Below, in pieces: positions 9,437 through 23,800 of a DNA stretch of 64,000 bases. The notes under the pieces were generated by a model. That model searched no databases and had not been told where the DNA came from. It saw nothing but the letters and a program-made list of their open reading frames with translations. This DNA is from Cladocopium goreaui (taxonomy: Eukaryota; Sar; Dinophyceae; Suessiales; Symbiodiniaceae), in NCBI GenBank assembly GCA_947184155.2, contig CAMXCT020002049.1, positions 54,072-118,071 of the forward strand, written 5' to 3'. Every line of letters begins with the position of its first letter. Position 1 is the stretch's first letter. The position numbers and the translations under genes were made by a program.

Positions 9437-12400
9437 TCAATTCATGTTTTCACGCACAGTGGCCCTGACCCGGGCCATGTGGTGAAGAACCGCTCTATCA
9501 TATGCATCACACCCACGTGTGGGCCAAGCAAGACGATTTTGCAATTCATCTTCAGGGACCTCAGGGCGGCCGGAAGACAACTGTTCGGCGGAGCAATGCC
9601 AGGAGAGATGTTCCCAGACAGGTGGGATTTGCTCACCGCAAAAGGGACATTGTTCCCTCACTTCGTGTCCACGCATCTTATCATAACATGCCGTGGAATG
9701 CGCAGAACCAAGCATTACGGCCCTCTGATGACTATCACACGTGAGAGAGAACAACTTGCGGGCATCGGAAACACGACTTTCCTCATACGGCACATCAAGC
9801 AAATAATGCCTATCACGGCGGTTCTGCTTTTTCCAAAGGGCAAATTGCACTCGGCGCCAACTTTCTCTCACCTTGTGCTCGGTGAGTTTCACAACAGCTT
9901 CATCTGGATTGGATAAATCGACATGACCCAAATCCTCATGTGCAAACATCCATGGACCGCGAAATTCCCAGTTCAGCTCTCGCATGCGTGCGCAAATGAA
10001 ACTCTGCCAGCCTCCAGGTCGTGGCATCCTTCGCCAAGGGGCACGAACTTGGCGCATGGTCCGAATGGAAGACATGGTGGCCCAAAACTCAGCATGATAC
10101 ATATGACCTACAAGCAGGTTGAAAAGAGGTCTCGAAGCGTTACCTTGCAGATAGGAAATGGCATGCCATGCCTTTCGAAGCGAAGGCAACTGTGACTGCG
10201 GCAATCGTTCAAACCAAGCGCCCCAGGTGGCGAGTGAAATGATTCTGGACCTGTACAAAGACATCCTGATATCGCGGGCAACCGGCAATTTCTGCAAACG
10301 GTGAGCGGCAAACACTGCTTCTTGCAAACGGTTTTCAAGAACAGGGGAAACAATAAGGTCACTTTCCTTAAAGTCAATACCTAAGACCCGAGTGGCCGGT
10401 CGGAGATACTCACCAAACCCTGCGTCATTGATCTCTTGCTTTTGTTGCGCAGTGCAGGCAACTAAACGCATTTTTTGAACGTTTTCATGGAGACCCAAAG
10501 TGGCACTCCAGCTGCGCCATCTATGGATGCCAGCAATTAAACGTGGAACATTAGGCGCGCTCAAAGCGCGATCATCAACGTATGCAACCTGACGCAAGTC
10601 TGGAATGGAAGACACATCATGAAGGGGCCTAATGAGCAACATGATAAGAGCCAGAGGTGCAAAGGCATCACCTTGCGGCATGGAGGTCTGGACATGCTCC
10701 GGCGTTGGGTGCACAGCTTTCCCCAAGCACAGCCATCGCACTTGATGACCCCATACAAACATCAAAATGTTAGCCCACTCATCTGGCAACCCTTGCAGTT
10801 GCATGTTTTCAATGGCCAAACCTGGGTGGACAAAATCAAAACATTTGGAGAAATCTAAAGAAGCAAGAACTTCCTGGTTTTCAAACGCTTCATTGAGTTG
10901 CCTCCATGCCGTGGCAACCCCCCGGGATTTCAAGCCTCCATGGCACTGCTCGGGGACCCGAGACGCAATCCATTCCTGAACCTGTGGGGTCCTCACATAA
11001 GATGAGGAGACCAACCGAAGAAAAATGCTTTCAACTGCAATAGGCCGCAAAGACCCTACAGTCCCACTGTCATCCTTTCTTAAATGAACCTGACGAACCT
11101 GCAGCCATGCCTGTGGGAATTGTTTTAACTGAGACCAATGCAAAACCAAATCACGGTAGTGATCCCAAGCAACAAGCGGGAAATGGCAAACTTCGCTGCC
11201 GGACCACCCGTCACATCCGGCTGCAGACCCCGAGGCTCTGAGAGCGGCCTGATGGATGAGGGCAGCATCTGGCATCCAATCAGTTTGGGGTCCAGCCAGG
11301 GCTTCCATTGTTCTAAATTCCGGGGGTAAGTGTGGAACGAGGTCATCACGTTTCCAAATACGCTGCCAAAAAGAACGAATACAATCAAGGGTTTGCGTGA
11401 TCGTGGCGCAAGAATCTTCGGAAACAGAGCGTGGTGTTGGAGGTTTGTGAGGCTTCATCCACCGGGTCACCTCTTTGCCCCCCTGGCGCATTCTGGTACG
11501 CCACTCGGTCAGCCTTTGGTTCTTGGACTTCCTGTTTTCAAGCGCAATGCGTTGTTCAAACACTTCAATAGCGTGGTTCCAAGACCCCCAAAGCTCATTG
11601 TATTCAGACGGCCAAGTCGACCATAATTTTTGCAAAAGCTTTTTGTCTCCCTGGGACTTGGCTAACTGTCGCTTCACTTCATAGAGACGACCAAGCACAT
11701 TAACAAGTTTTCTGGCAGGGAACGTATTCACCTGGGGGCGTTCAGCCTTGATCACACGAGGCAAATTCCCGCGCGCATGGCCTGGCCTAGGCACGGGCTG
11801 GCCACACAAGTGCAATGCTTCACGCATGCTCTTTTCAGCAAACTGGTGAAAATATGCCCAATCTTGGTCGGGATCCTGAGAAAAACATGGCACGTAAGCG
11901 GCCCATTGTTCTGCAAGCACGGCCCGCCATTGCTCAACAGGCACTTCCGGAGGACATTCATAGTTAGGCCGCCAAGCGAACCTCCACGTATCAGTCTGGA
12001 AAATGGGCAAGCGCAATCTAAGCCAAAACATCTTGTGATCAGGAATCTTACATTCACTGTAACGCGGGCAATCAGCAAAACCGTACCCGCCGCTGAGAAT
12101 TCCGTAATCAAGACATCTTTTACCTTCGAACCGGCTAAGCACCCATTGATCAGGATCCGTGACAGCCAGAACACTGCCATTCAAGAAAATGGATGCGGCG
12201 TTGTCATCAGGAGTTTCGTTCCAATCACCTACCCAAAGTGCAGGTATCTGCCTGCGTTGTGCTTCTTCAGTGACCGTAGCAACATATTCCAAAAATTGCA
12301 AACCATCAAGTTGGCTTGGCCGGCGCCAAACTGAGGAAAGTAGGCACGATTGAAGATCCAAAGTCATGACATACCCTTCATCGCAAGCCAGTGTGTCCCA

Positions 12401-15400
12401 GATGCCTCCTCTGAGATGCTCTCGCAATGCAACCAAAAGACCACCTCGGTAAAATTCACGTTTAAGTGTGCGAATAGGTTTGGCCGGAATGGTCCAACAC
12501 TTGTACCCAAGTTTCTGAAGCCTTTCAACATACTGGGAGCCTTGACGAGGCTCGAAGTCAGGCTCTTGAAGACATAAAACAGAAGGCAAATTACCCTCAT
12601 CCTGAAGCAAGTTTAGGCCCCTCCAAGCATTGCACGATCCACGGCAATTCCACGAGAGAATCCAGTGGTCAGGGTGGCCTGGGCCTGGATGGGGGTGTAT
12701 ATTCTCAGCAGTCAAATCGCGTTTCCATGACTTAGGCGGCCACTTCTTGCGCGACTTTTTCTTGGCGCTAGCCCAAGCATCATCAAGCTTCCTACGCTCA
12801 GTAGCACTCAAACGCCAAGCCTTGTGCAGCGCCTCTTGGCGCTCTTTGGGAGCCTGACGCCAGCATTTTTGGCGACCAGGCATGGCTAACCACTCGGCAC
12901 GAGCAGTCCGCCCGCCACAAGGACCTGCAGCTCTCACGGACTTCTCAGTTTTCCAGTAACCAGCACAAATGGAACAAGCATGCTGAGCCATGAAGAAAAT
13001 AACTTTTTTTCGACCCACCAGCCAATTTTTTCGTTCCAGTAGTACGTCTCTGCACTTGGGATAGGGAGTGTCCTTGCTCCTTGGCAAACTTGTTGAGTTG
13101 CACATACATCTGGCGATGCTTCAGCTTCCAAGGCAAAATGCTTCTGTGAGGTACATCAGGTGACACGCTTGCTCTCTTGCAAAGGCGAAGAATGGAGTCG
13201 CCTCTGGTGGCCCCTTTTGGGGCCTTGGCGCAGGAGCGCAAATGAGCAACGATTGATGCTTTCTGATGTGTCTTAGGCAAAATGGGGAGGGTGCCCATGC
13301 AAAAACCACAAGTCCAAGAAACAGCAGCATGAGTGGGCCCATACGATACGGCAGTAACCGGAGCCCTGTACTGATCAACAGCCTTTTTAAAATTGGTGGT
13401 TGGGGTACCACGATGCGTACGCCTAATGTGATCCGTACGTCTTTTTGAAACGATGCATGCTTTGTCAGTGAAAGAGACATTGCAAATGTGACATGTCCAC
13501 GTGATTTCCCGGTCGCGCCCAGTGGCAACAGACGCAGAAGCTGATGCGGCAGATGGGTTGGAACCACATGGCTCGGCTTCTGATTGCTCGGTCTTTTGAC
13601 GGCTCGGTTTGGCCGTTGATGCAAAATCAGTCAGACATGCACTCCGTTTGGCAGGGGTGCTTTGGGCAAAATCGGTCAACCTTGGGCTTGGCCTGCTGGA
13701 TTTGGGAGTTGCAAATTGTGAAAGGCAAATAGAGGCATTGTCGGCAGCCAAGCGTGCCTTCTTTGCGGCCCCGCGGTAACCCTTGGTGCCACCGTCTTCA
13801 GCATTCTGCCACAGGGCCTGAATATCTGCGTCTGAAGGAACAATAAGCTCATAATGTTCATCCTTGTACCAGAGACAGACAACATCCTTATCGCCATGAC
13901 TATTAAAAGCATGGACAACATTGTCCTTGGCATGCACAACAAGTACAGGTCGGCGCATGGCTTCGCCATATGCTTCGATTTCACAATATCCCGCCCAAGC
14001 TTTATCTTTTTCAAGGGCTTGTAAATAATCGTCAAACCCACCCTCCATGGGAATGTTGCTCGGGCTTAAACCGTCCCAGAAATCCTCGTATTTCTTGAAG
14101 TGTTTGGTCATGTAGGCAACAACAAATGCACGCACCTGCCTGTGGCTGCGGGACTTACCTGGGGTAGACTCCGCCTGAGCTAGACAGTAAAACAAGCAAT
14201 TCCCTTCCCCAGGGTTCGGAACTTTTTGAAGCCTCTCGGGCACTTTCATCCTCTTTTTGTCATGACCAGTTTTTTGCGGGCTGGTCAACATGGCCTGGTC
14301 TTTGCGTTTGGTGCCCTGGACATGCATGGGCTCATCCTCAACATCACTTGCATCTGGGACGCTAATCAGACTGACATCCATAGCTTCGTTACCGCGATCA
14401 TCCTTGGAGGGTAATGGAGGTGGACTACTTTTCGGTAAGGCAAGCGTGGTTGCAAAGTCAGGCACTTCAAGCTTGGATTTGTGCTTGCCTTTTCCTTTGC
14501 CTTTACCCTTACCTTTTTTGTGAAATGCATCTAGTGAAAAGAGCACATCATTTTCTGCTTTCAACGGCTGGACATTTCCTGGCGCACGTCGTTTGGACTG
14601 CTTAACTAAAAACAGATCTAATGGTGGCTCATTGCACGTCTCGTCCGCATCATAATGGATTTGCATTTGATCACGGTCATCATTTCTCATGCCTTTGAAA
14701 ACCCAAGCAGTGCCACCACGACGGCGTTGCTTTGCTAAAATATCAATTTCAGAGAAACCTGCTTCAACCAGAGTTTCTTCCACATTTTCAAAATCCCAAC
14801 CAAACGGCACTGTCTCAACCCGCCAAACACTAGAAGTGGGTTTGAGCCGCTCATCGTCTGGTTTGACCCTGAGAGCCAGCTGTACACGACCCCTAGCCAT
14901 GCCAAAAGGACCCGAATCATGAGCTACGCGACGAGCAAATGCAATTTGTTGTTCATTTTCCAATTTGTCCACCCAAAGCATGCGTGGAGGTGTTTCTGCG
15001 AGGCCATCCCATCTGGCAGGATCAAGAAACCAAACCTGACCTTTGTGTTCTGAGCCGCTCGCTTTAATCAACTGCAGGGCCCTGTCTTTGCCTTTGACGC
15101 GAGCAAATCCTCGAACCAGGTTTTCAGCCTCGAGTTTTTGGAATCCCCACGTGTCACCAAGGTGAAGCAGAAGATCCCTAGCGTTTGGGCCTAAATCAGA
15201 CAGCCACAAACGAAAAAAATTCCCAGGTCCCTGTGTGATATGATGGCGATTGTCACTGGCAATAAATCGCATGTCACAACTAATTCGAAAAACAAAAGAC
15301 TCTTCATGGCCGTGTTTCTGGACAACAGGCCGCCTGGCGCCTGTCAGCACGGATCCTGGAACCAATGTGGGTGCATTTGGCGAGCACCGCGCAATCCAAA

Positions 15401-17723
15401 CCAAGCGCTGGACCAATTTATCATCGGCATAACCAGCTGCACGTGTGTTCAAGGCTGTCCAACCATGATATCTCAATTTGCCAAGTTCTGGAGACATGTT
15501 AGGTGCAGCTTCAAGAACAACCGTGACATTGGTGCGACCAGCAGCATGAGAAATTTGGAGGGCTTCATTCCAATCATCCAGATTTTGTACTTGACACAGG
15601 AGAGCACCAGTGTCCCCACTGTCAAGAGCGTTGCACAGAGCTGTGGGGCCACGCAAAACAGTTTTGACGCCCCAGTCCTGGGCACGGGCTTTCCAGGATC
15701 TGTCGCGTTGCCATCGTGTTTTTGGCTTAGGAGCACCATCTACCAAATTTTCTGAACTTTTGAATCGTGTGCTTGGTTTCACTGGCGGGGCCGCCTCATG
15801 CGGCGGCAGATCTTTCTTTCTCTTGTTTGGTCGCAACATACCACGTTCAGTAACTTGAACCAATGTTTTCAACCTTTGGAGCAACCCTTGTGGTTTCTTT
15901 GCGGCTCGGGCAGTTAGCTTTTGCAAGGCTTGAATCAGCCCATAGCTGCCATCATGGTTCGCATCTCTCTGTTTGGAAGGTAGGCTTTTACCACTACTTT
16001 TGCCGGAGCCCTTACCCTTGCCTTTTTTGTTTGAGGCTCCGGAGCTAGAGGCCTGCAAAGTATCTTTCAACAAAATCTGCAAACCTTGCAGCACTTTCTG
16101 TTCCGGTGTCTCTGGACTGTTTCTACGACCTCCCCTGCGGAAGGAAGATCTGGGCCGGGAGGTTTGCGAATGCTCAGGCATGTTTTGACAGAATGGGCAA
16201 AACTGCGCACGTACGCAAAAGGACAGGAAACGGCCTACCCTATTAAACAAACTGACTCTTGGCTTTCGGATGCACTTACGATGCAATCGGCAGCGCTTTC
16301 GGCCAACTCTTCTGCACTTGAAGACTTTCTTTGGCCTTGCATTCAAATGGTGAATTGACAGCATTATCCTGAAAACAGCTAATGTCACCAAATCGATGAT
16401 GTCAACCCCTAAACCAATCAAAAGCAGATTCACAAAAGAAGGTTCAGTCAACAGCTTTCGGAAAAAGAAAGCGATGACCATGATCTTGCATGCCAGATGA
16501 CAGAACCACAGCAGCGCTTTCTGTGCATTCCATGTGAGGAACCGATGCATTGAAAACAACATTCGCATGAGCATGATGCCAAGGAGTGCTATTCCACAAC
16601 CTACTATTCTCTTCTTTCCGCACATCAGGACAAGGACCTTGTAGGCCCCGGCGAAAACGAAAGAGAGGCTGGTCGGATTGGACAAACAAGTATGCAAGCA
16701 AAATACGAGCGCGGCATTTCGCAAAAAGTGCTTCTGCATGTATGCAACAGAAGCATCATGTCTGGTTTGGAAACTCCAAATGACGGCTTGTCTGAAACAT
16801 CGCACACAAATTAAACTGAGGCCTAAACAAACAAGATCGGCACCTGTGAATTGAAACTGCTGGCACCACTGTGACATTGCAGAGACAACCTCAGCAATCT
16901 GAGGCCTTTGCGTGACATGGCAAAGAGATCGGTTGCAGAAAACCAACCCAGCAATCATCATTGTAAAAACGCTCCCCCATGAAACAAGCTTGCATGTCCT
17001 AGTGGAGCAAAATTGCCAAAGGGTCACGAAATAATAAGACATCATCGCCACAGCTGACAGCAAACCATGATTCCAAGTTGGTTTGAAATCCGTGTCAACC
17101 ATCTGCGCAACACAATTCACCGGTATTTCGAATCCAGGAGTTGCCTGAAAACCATCCACGGTGTGTCCAGAAACACACGAAGCATGAGTCTGCAAAATCA
17201 TGGCTTTGACGTGGAAGAATACAAAAGCAGCAAAAGAGCCCCAAAGGTCCCACAAATGCATCCAAGCAGTGGACCACATAGCCACGAAGCGCTGATAGAA
17301 CTTGAAGCTCCACGGTGACTCAAGCCAGCAAAAACAAGCACAACCTGTTAAAATCACCATAATCTTCAAGAGAGGCCACCACACTTTTCTCCCACACACA
17401 GTTTTCCTCACCAAGTTCACGATGTGGAAAATCCGGCTCCAACTTTGCATCATCCATTCAATCTTACCGGCTTTACTGCACAAACGTCTTGAAACCGCAG
17501 CCATACCCATACACACACCAGAAAAGATTGCAAGGACGTCAAAATTCAAATTCAATGCAACGAATTGATACCTCACGAAGTAGCTAGCACAAAAAAAAGG
17601 GACAGTGAGTAAGATGCAATACACCCGGCATTGCACAAACCATTGTCCATCGTCGTCTCTGTTCATCTCACCTCCGCAGCACAGGGCCAGCACCGCCAGC
17701 ATGGCTTTGAACAAGCCCGCCAT
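9437..17723 (-). pseudogene. Retrotransposon polyprotein, copy 1, frameshifted
   Basis: This is the same protein as in copy 2: membrane region, OTU-like protease, two zinc fingers, endonuclease, reverse transcriptase and zinc knuckle. I counted about 26 amino-acid differences over about 2,760 residues. A run of seven A on the coding strand (13004-13010), against six in copy 2, shifts the frame between the second zinc finger and the endonuclease. The S-D-H motif of the endonuclease is changed to P-D-H (codon 12041-12043), which should weaken catalysis. I start the frame at ATG 17723-17721; the open frame extends further upstream only with a TTG codon. The reverse-transcriptase motifs are unchanged. 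Confidence 0.85.
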
Positions 17724-17803
17724 GGCTTTAAAAGTGCGCCCGAAATGCCTATTTGCTTGGCTACAAACCTGGGCGGCTTGAGCCAATCACCTTGAGCCAA
17801 TCA

Positions 17804-17813
17804 GCAGGGGCAG
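17804..17813. other. Ten-base junction between the retrotransposon copies
   Basis: On the minus strand this reads CTGCCCCTGC. Its first four bases repeat the CTGC that precedes copy 2 at 26289-26292, as expected for a 4-bp target duplication around copy 2. Joined to the upstream gene it continues the helicase frame as N-L-P-L. That matches D-V-H-L in the paralogue just before Walker A. Confidence 0.55.
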
Positions 17814-17884
17814 TTATTATGGGTTGAACGACTGGATGCCTCAAATACCCGAAGGTACCGGACACCGCAGCCAACGGGACATGA

Positions 17885-20800
17885 TCAATTCATGTTTTCA
17901 CGCACAGTGGCCCTGACCCGGGCCATGTGGTGAAGAACCGCTCTATCATAGGCATCACACCCACGTGTGGGCCAAGCAAGACGATTTTGCAATTCATCTT
18001 CAGGGACCTCAGGGCGGCCGGAAGACAACTGTTCGGCGGAGCAATGCCAGGAGAGATGTTCCCAGACAGGTGGGATTTGCTCACCGCAAAAGGGACATTG
18101 TTCCCTCACTTCGTGTCCACGCATCTTATCATAACATGCCGTGGAATGCGCAGAACCAAGCATTACGGCCCTCTGATGACTATCACACGTGAGAGAGAAC
18201 AACTTGCGGGCATCGGAAACACGACTTTCCTCATACGGCACATCAAGCAAATAATGCCTATCACGGCGGTTCTGCTTTTTCCAAAGGGCAAATTGCACTC
18301 GGCGCCAACTTTCTCTCACCTTGTGCTCGGTGAGTTTCACAACAGCTTCATCTGGATTGGATAAATCGACATGACCCAAATCCTCATGTGCAAACATCCA
18401 TGGACCGCGAAATTCCCAGTTCAGCTCTCGCATGCGTGCGCAAATGAAACTCTGCCAGCCTCCAGGTCGTGGCATCCTTCGCCAAAGGGCACGAACTTGG
18501 CGCATGGTCCGAATGGAAGACATGGTGGCCCAAAACTCAGCATGATACATATGACCTACAAGCAAGTTGAAAAGAGGTCTCGAAGCGTTACCTTGCAGAT
18601 AGGAAATGGCATGCCATGCCTTTCGAAGCGAAGGCAACTGTGACTGCGGCAATCGTTCAAACCAAGCGCCCCAGGTGGCGAGTGAAATGATTCTGGACCT
18701 GTACAAAGACATCCTGATATCGCGGGCAACCGGCAATTTCTGCAAACGGTGAGCGGCAAACACTGCTTCTTGCAAACGGTTTTCAAGAACAGGGGAAACA
18801 ATAAGGTCACTTTCCTTAAAGTCAATACCTAAGACCCGAGTGGCCGGTCGGAGATACTCCCCAAACCCTGCGTCATTGATCTCTTGCTTTTGTTGCGCAG
18901 TGCAGGCAACTAAACGCATTTTTTGAACGTTTTCATGGAGACCCAAAGTGGCACTCCAGCTGCGCCATCTATGGATGCCAGCAATTAAACGTGGAACATT
19001 AGGCGCGCTCAAAGCGCGATCATCAACGTATGCAACCTGACGCAAGTCTGGAATGGAAGACACATCATGAAGGGGCCTAATGAGCAACATGATAAGAGCC
19101 AGAGGTGCAAAGGCATCACCTTGCGGCATGGAGGTCTGGACATGCTCCGGCGTTGGGTGCACAGCTTTCCCCAAGCACAGCCATCGCACTTGATGACCCC
19201 ATACAAACATCAAAATGTTAGCCCACTCATCTGGCAACCCTTGCAGTTGCATGTTTTCAATGGCCAAACCTGGGTGGACAAAATCAAAACATTTGGAGAA
19301 ATCTAAAGAAGCAAGAACTTCCTGGCTTTCAAACGCTTCATTGAGTTGCCTCCATGCCGTGGCAACCCCCCGGGATTTCAAGCCTCCATGGCACTGCTCG
19401 GGGACCCGAGACGCAATCCATTCCTGAACCTGTGGGGTCCTCACATAAGATGAGGAGACCAACCGAAGAAAAATGCTTTCAACTGCAATAGGCCGCAAAG
19501 ACCCTACAGTCCCACCGTCATCCTTTCTTAAATGAACCTGACGAACCTGCAGCCATGCCTGTGGGAATTGTTTTAACTGAGACCAATGCAAAACCAAATC
19601 ACGGTAGTGATCCCAAGCAACAAGCGGGAAATGGCAAACTTCGCTGCCGGACCAACCGTCACATCCGGCTGCAGACCCCGAGGCTCTGAGAGCGGCCTGA
19701 TGGATGAGGGCAGCATCTGGCATCCAATCAGTTTGGGGTCCAGCCAGGGCTTCCATTGTTCTAAATTCCGGGGGTAAGTGTGGAACGAGGTCATCACGTT
19801 TCCAAATACGCTGCCAAAAAGAACGAATACAATCAAGGGTTTGCGTGATCGTGGCGCAAGAATCTTCGGAAACAGAGCGTGGTGTTGGAGGTTTGTGAGG
19901 CTTCATCCACCGGGTCACCTCTTTGCCCCCCTGGCGCATTCTGGTACGCCACTCGGTCAGCCTTTGGTTCTTGGACTTCCTGTTTTCAAGCGCAATGCGT
20001 TGTTCAAACACTTCAATAGCGTGGTTCCAAGACCCCCAAAGCTCATTGTATTCAGACGGCCAAGTCGACCATAATTTTTGCAAAAGCTTTTTGTCTCCCT
20101 GGGACTTGGCTAACTGTCGCTTCACTTCATAGAGACGACCAAGCACATTAACAAGTTTTCTGGCAGGGAACGTATTCACCTGGGGGCGTTCAGCCTTGAT
20201 CACACGAGGCAAATTCCCGCGCGCATGGCCTGGCCTAGGCACGGGCTGGCCACACAAGTGCAATGCTTCACGCATGCTCTTTTCAGCAAACTGGTGAAAA
20301 TATTCCCAATCTTGGTCGGGATCCTGAGAAAAACATGGCACGTAAGCGGCCCATTGTTCTGCAAGCACGGCCCGCCATTGCTCAACAGGCACTTCCGGAG
20401 GACATTCATAGTTAGGCCGCCAAGCGAACCTCCACGTATCAGTCTGGAAAATGGGCAAGCGCAATCTAAGCCAAAACATCTTGTGATCAGAAATCTTACA
20501 TTCACTGTAACGCGGGCAATCAGCAAAACCGTACCCGCCGCTGAGAATTCCGTAATCAAGACATCTTTTACCTTCGAACCGGCTAGGCACCCATTGATCA
20601 GGATCCGTGACAGCCAGAACACTGCCATTCAAGAAAATGGATGCGGCGTTGTCATCAGGAGTTTCGTTCCAATCACCTACCCAAAGTGCAGGTATCTGCC
20701 TGCGTTGTGCTTCTTCAGTGACCGTAGCAACATATTCCAAAAATTGCAAACCATCAAGTTGGCTTGGCCGGCGCCAAACTGAGGAAAGTAGGCACGATTG

Positions 20801-23800
20801 AAGATCCAAAGTCATGACATACCCTTCATCGCAAGCCAGTGTGTCCCAGATGCCTCCTCTGAGATGCTCTCGCAATGCAACCAAAAGACCACCTCGGTAA
20901 AATTCACGTTTAAGTGTGCGAATAGGTTTGGCCGGAATGGTCCAACTCTTGTACCCAAGTTTCTGAAGCCTTTCAACATACTGGGAGCCTTGACGAGGCT
21001 CGAAGTCAGGCTCTTGAAGACATAAAACAGAAGGCAAATTACCCTCATCCTGAAGCAAGTTTAGGCCCCTCCAAGCATTGCACGATCCACGGCAATTCCA
21101 CGAGAGAATCCAGTGGTCAGGATGGCCTGGGCCTGGATGGGGGTGTATATTCTCAGCAGTCAAATCGCGTTTCCATGACTTAGGCGGCCACTTCTTGCGC
21201 GACTTTTTCTTGGCGCTAGCCCAAGCATCATCAAGCTTCCTACGCTCAGTAGCACTCAAACGCCAAGCCTTGTGCAGCGCCTCTTGGCGCTCTTTGAGAG
21301 CCTGACGCCAGCATTTTTGGCGACCAGGCATGGCTAACCACTCGGCACGAGCAGTCCGCCCGCCACAAGGACCTGCAGCTCTCACGGACTTCTCAGTTTT
21401 CCAGTAACCAGCACAAATGGAACAAGCATGCTGAGCCATGAAGAAAATAACTTTTTTCGACCCACCAGCCAATTTTTTCATTCCAGTAGTACGTCTCTGC
21501 ACTTGGGATAGGGAGTGTCCTTGCTCCTTGGCAAACTTGTTGAGTTGCACATACATCTGGCGATGCTTCAGCTTCCAAGGCAAAATGCTTCTGTGAGGTA
21601 CATCAGATGACACGCTTGCTCTCTTGCAAAGGCGAAGAATGGAGTCGCCTCTGGTGGCCCCTTTTGGGGCCTTGGCGCAGGAGCGCAAATGAGCAACGAT
21701 TGATGCTTTCTGATGTGTCTTAGGCAAAATGGGGAGGGTGCCCATGCAAAAACCACAAGTCCAAGAAACAGCAGCATGAGTGGGCCCATACGATACGGCA
21801 GTAACCGGAGCCCTGTACTGATCAACAGCCTTTTTAAAATTGGTGGTTGGGGTACCACGATGCGTACGCCTAATGTGATCCGTACGTCTTTTTGAAACGA
21901 TGCATGCTTTGTCAGTGAAAGAGACGTTGCAAATGTGACATGTCCACGTGATTTCCCGGTCGCGCCCAGTGGCAACAGACGCAGAAGCTGATGCGGCAGA
22001 TGGGTTGGAACCACATGGCTCGGCTTCTGATTGCTCGGTCTTTTGACGGCTCGGTTTGGCCGTTGATGCAAAATCAGTCAGACATGCACTCCGTTTGGCA
22101 GGGGTGCTCTGGGCAAAATCGGTCAACCTTGGGCTTGGCCTGCTGGATTTGGGAGTTGCAAATTGTGAAAGGCAAATAGAGGCATTGTCGGCAGCCAAGC
22201 GTGCCTTCTTTGCGGCCCCGCGGTAACCCTTGGTGCCACCGTCTTCAGCATTCTGCCACAGGGCCTGAATATCTGCGTCTGAAGGAACAATAAGCTCATA
22301 ATGTTCATCCTTGTACCAGAGACAGACAACATCCTTATCGCCATGACTATTAAAAGCATGGACAACATTGTCCTTGGCATGCACAACAAGTACAGGTCGG
22401 CGCATGGCTTCGCCATATGCTTCGATTTCACAATATCCCGCCCAAGCTTTATCTTTTTCAAGGGCTTGTAAATAATCGTCAAACCCACCCTCCATGGGAA
22501 TGTTGCTCGGGCTTAAACCGTCCCAGAAATCCTCGTATTTCTTGAAGTGTTTGGTCATGTAGGCAACAACAAATGCACGCACCTGCCTGTGGCTGCGGGA
22601 CTTACCTGGGGTAGACTCCGCCTGAGCTAGACAGTAAAACAAGCAATTCCCTTCCCCAGGGTTCGGAACTTTTTGAAGCCTCTCGGGCACTTTCATCCTC
22701 TTTTTGTCATGACCAGTTTTTTGCGGGCTGGTCAACATGGCCTGGTCTTTGCATTTGGTGCCCTGGACATGCATGGGCTCATCCTCAACATCACTTGCAT
22801 CTGGGACGCTAATCAGACTGACATCCATAGCTTCGTTACCGCGATCATCCTTGGAGGGTAATGGAGGTGGACTACTTTTCGGTAAGGCAAGCGTGGTTGC
22901 AAAGTCAGGCACTTCAAGCTTGGATTTGTACTTGCCTTTTCCTTTGCCTTTACCCTTACCTTTTTTGTGAAATGCATCTAGTGAAAAGAGCACATCATTT
23001 TCTGCTTTCAACGGCTGGACATTTCCTGGCGCACGTCGTTTGGACTGCTTAACTAAAAACAGATCTAATGGTGGCTCATTGCACGTCTCGTCCGCATCAT
23101 AATGGATTTGCATTTGATCACGGTCATCATTTCTCATGCCTTTGAAAACCCAAGCAGTGCCACCACGACGGCGTTGCTTTGCTAAAATATCAATTTCAGA
23201 GAAACCTGCTTCAACCAGAGTTTCTTCCACATTTTCAAAATCCCAACCAAACGGCACTGTCTCAACCCGCCAAACACTAGAAGTGGGTTTGAGCCGCTCA
23301 TCGTCTGGTTTGACCCTGAGAGCCAGCTGTACACGACCCCTAGCCATGCCAAAAGGACCCGAATCATGAGCTACGCGACGAGCAAATGCAATTTGTTGTT
23401 CATTTTCCAGTTTGTCCACCCAAAGCATGCGTGGAGGTGTTTCTGCGAGGCCATCCCATCTGGCAGGATCAAGAAACCAAACCTGACCTTTGTGTTCTGA
23501 GCCGCTCGCTTTAATCAACTGCAGGGCCCTGTCTTTGCCTTTGACGCGAGCAAATCCTCGAACCAGGTTTTCAGCCTCGAGTTTTTGGAATCCCCACGTG
23601 TCACCAAGGTGAAGCAGAAGATCCCTAGCGTTTGGGCCTAAATCAGACAGCCACAAACGAAAAAATTTCCCAGGTCCCTGTGTGATATGATGGCGATTGT
23701 CACTGGCAATAAATCGCATGTCACAACTAATTCGAAAAACAAAAGACTGTTCATGGCCGTGTTTCTGGACAACAGGCCGCCTGGCGCCTGTCAGCACGGA

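Larger units (their letters stand above)
9363..17803 (-). mobile_element. Non-LTR retrotransposon copy 1 (left, damaged)
   Basis: This full-length copy of about 8.44 kb has a short 5' leader, a giant coding region, a 3' untranslated part of about 74 bases and a terminal TAA run. There is no poly-A tail and no long terminal repeat. It lies head-to-tail behind copy 2, separated from it by ten bases (17804-17813). Its 5' end keeps two GTGATTGGCTCAAG-type units, the first lacking its leading G, but no complete spliced leader. The coding region is broken by a one-base insertion, so it is not autonomous unless frameshifting rescues it. Confidence 0.85.
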
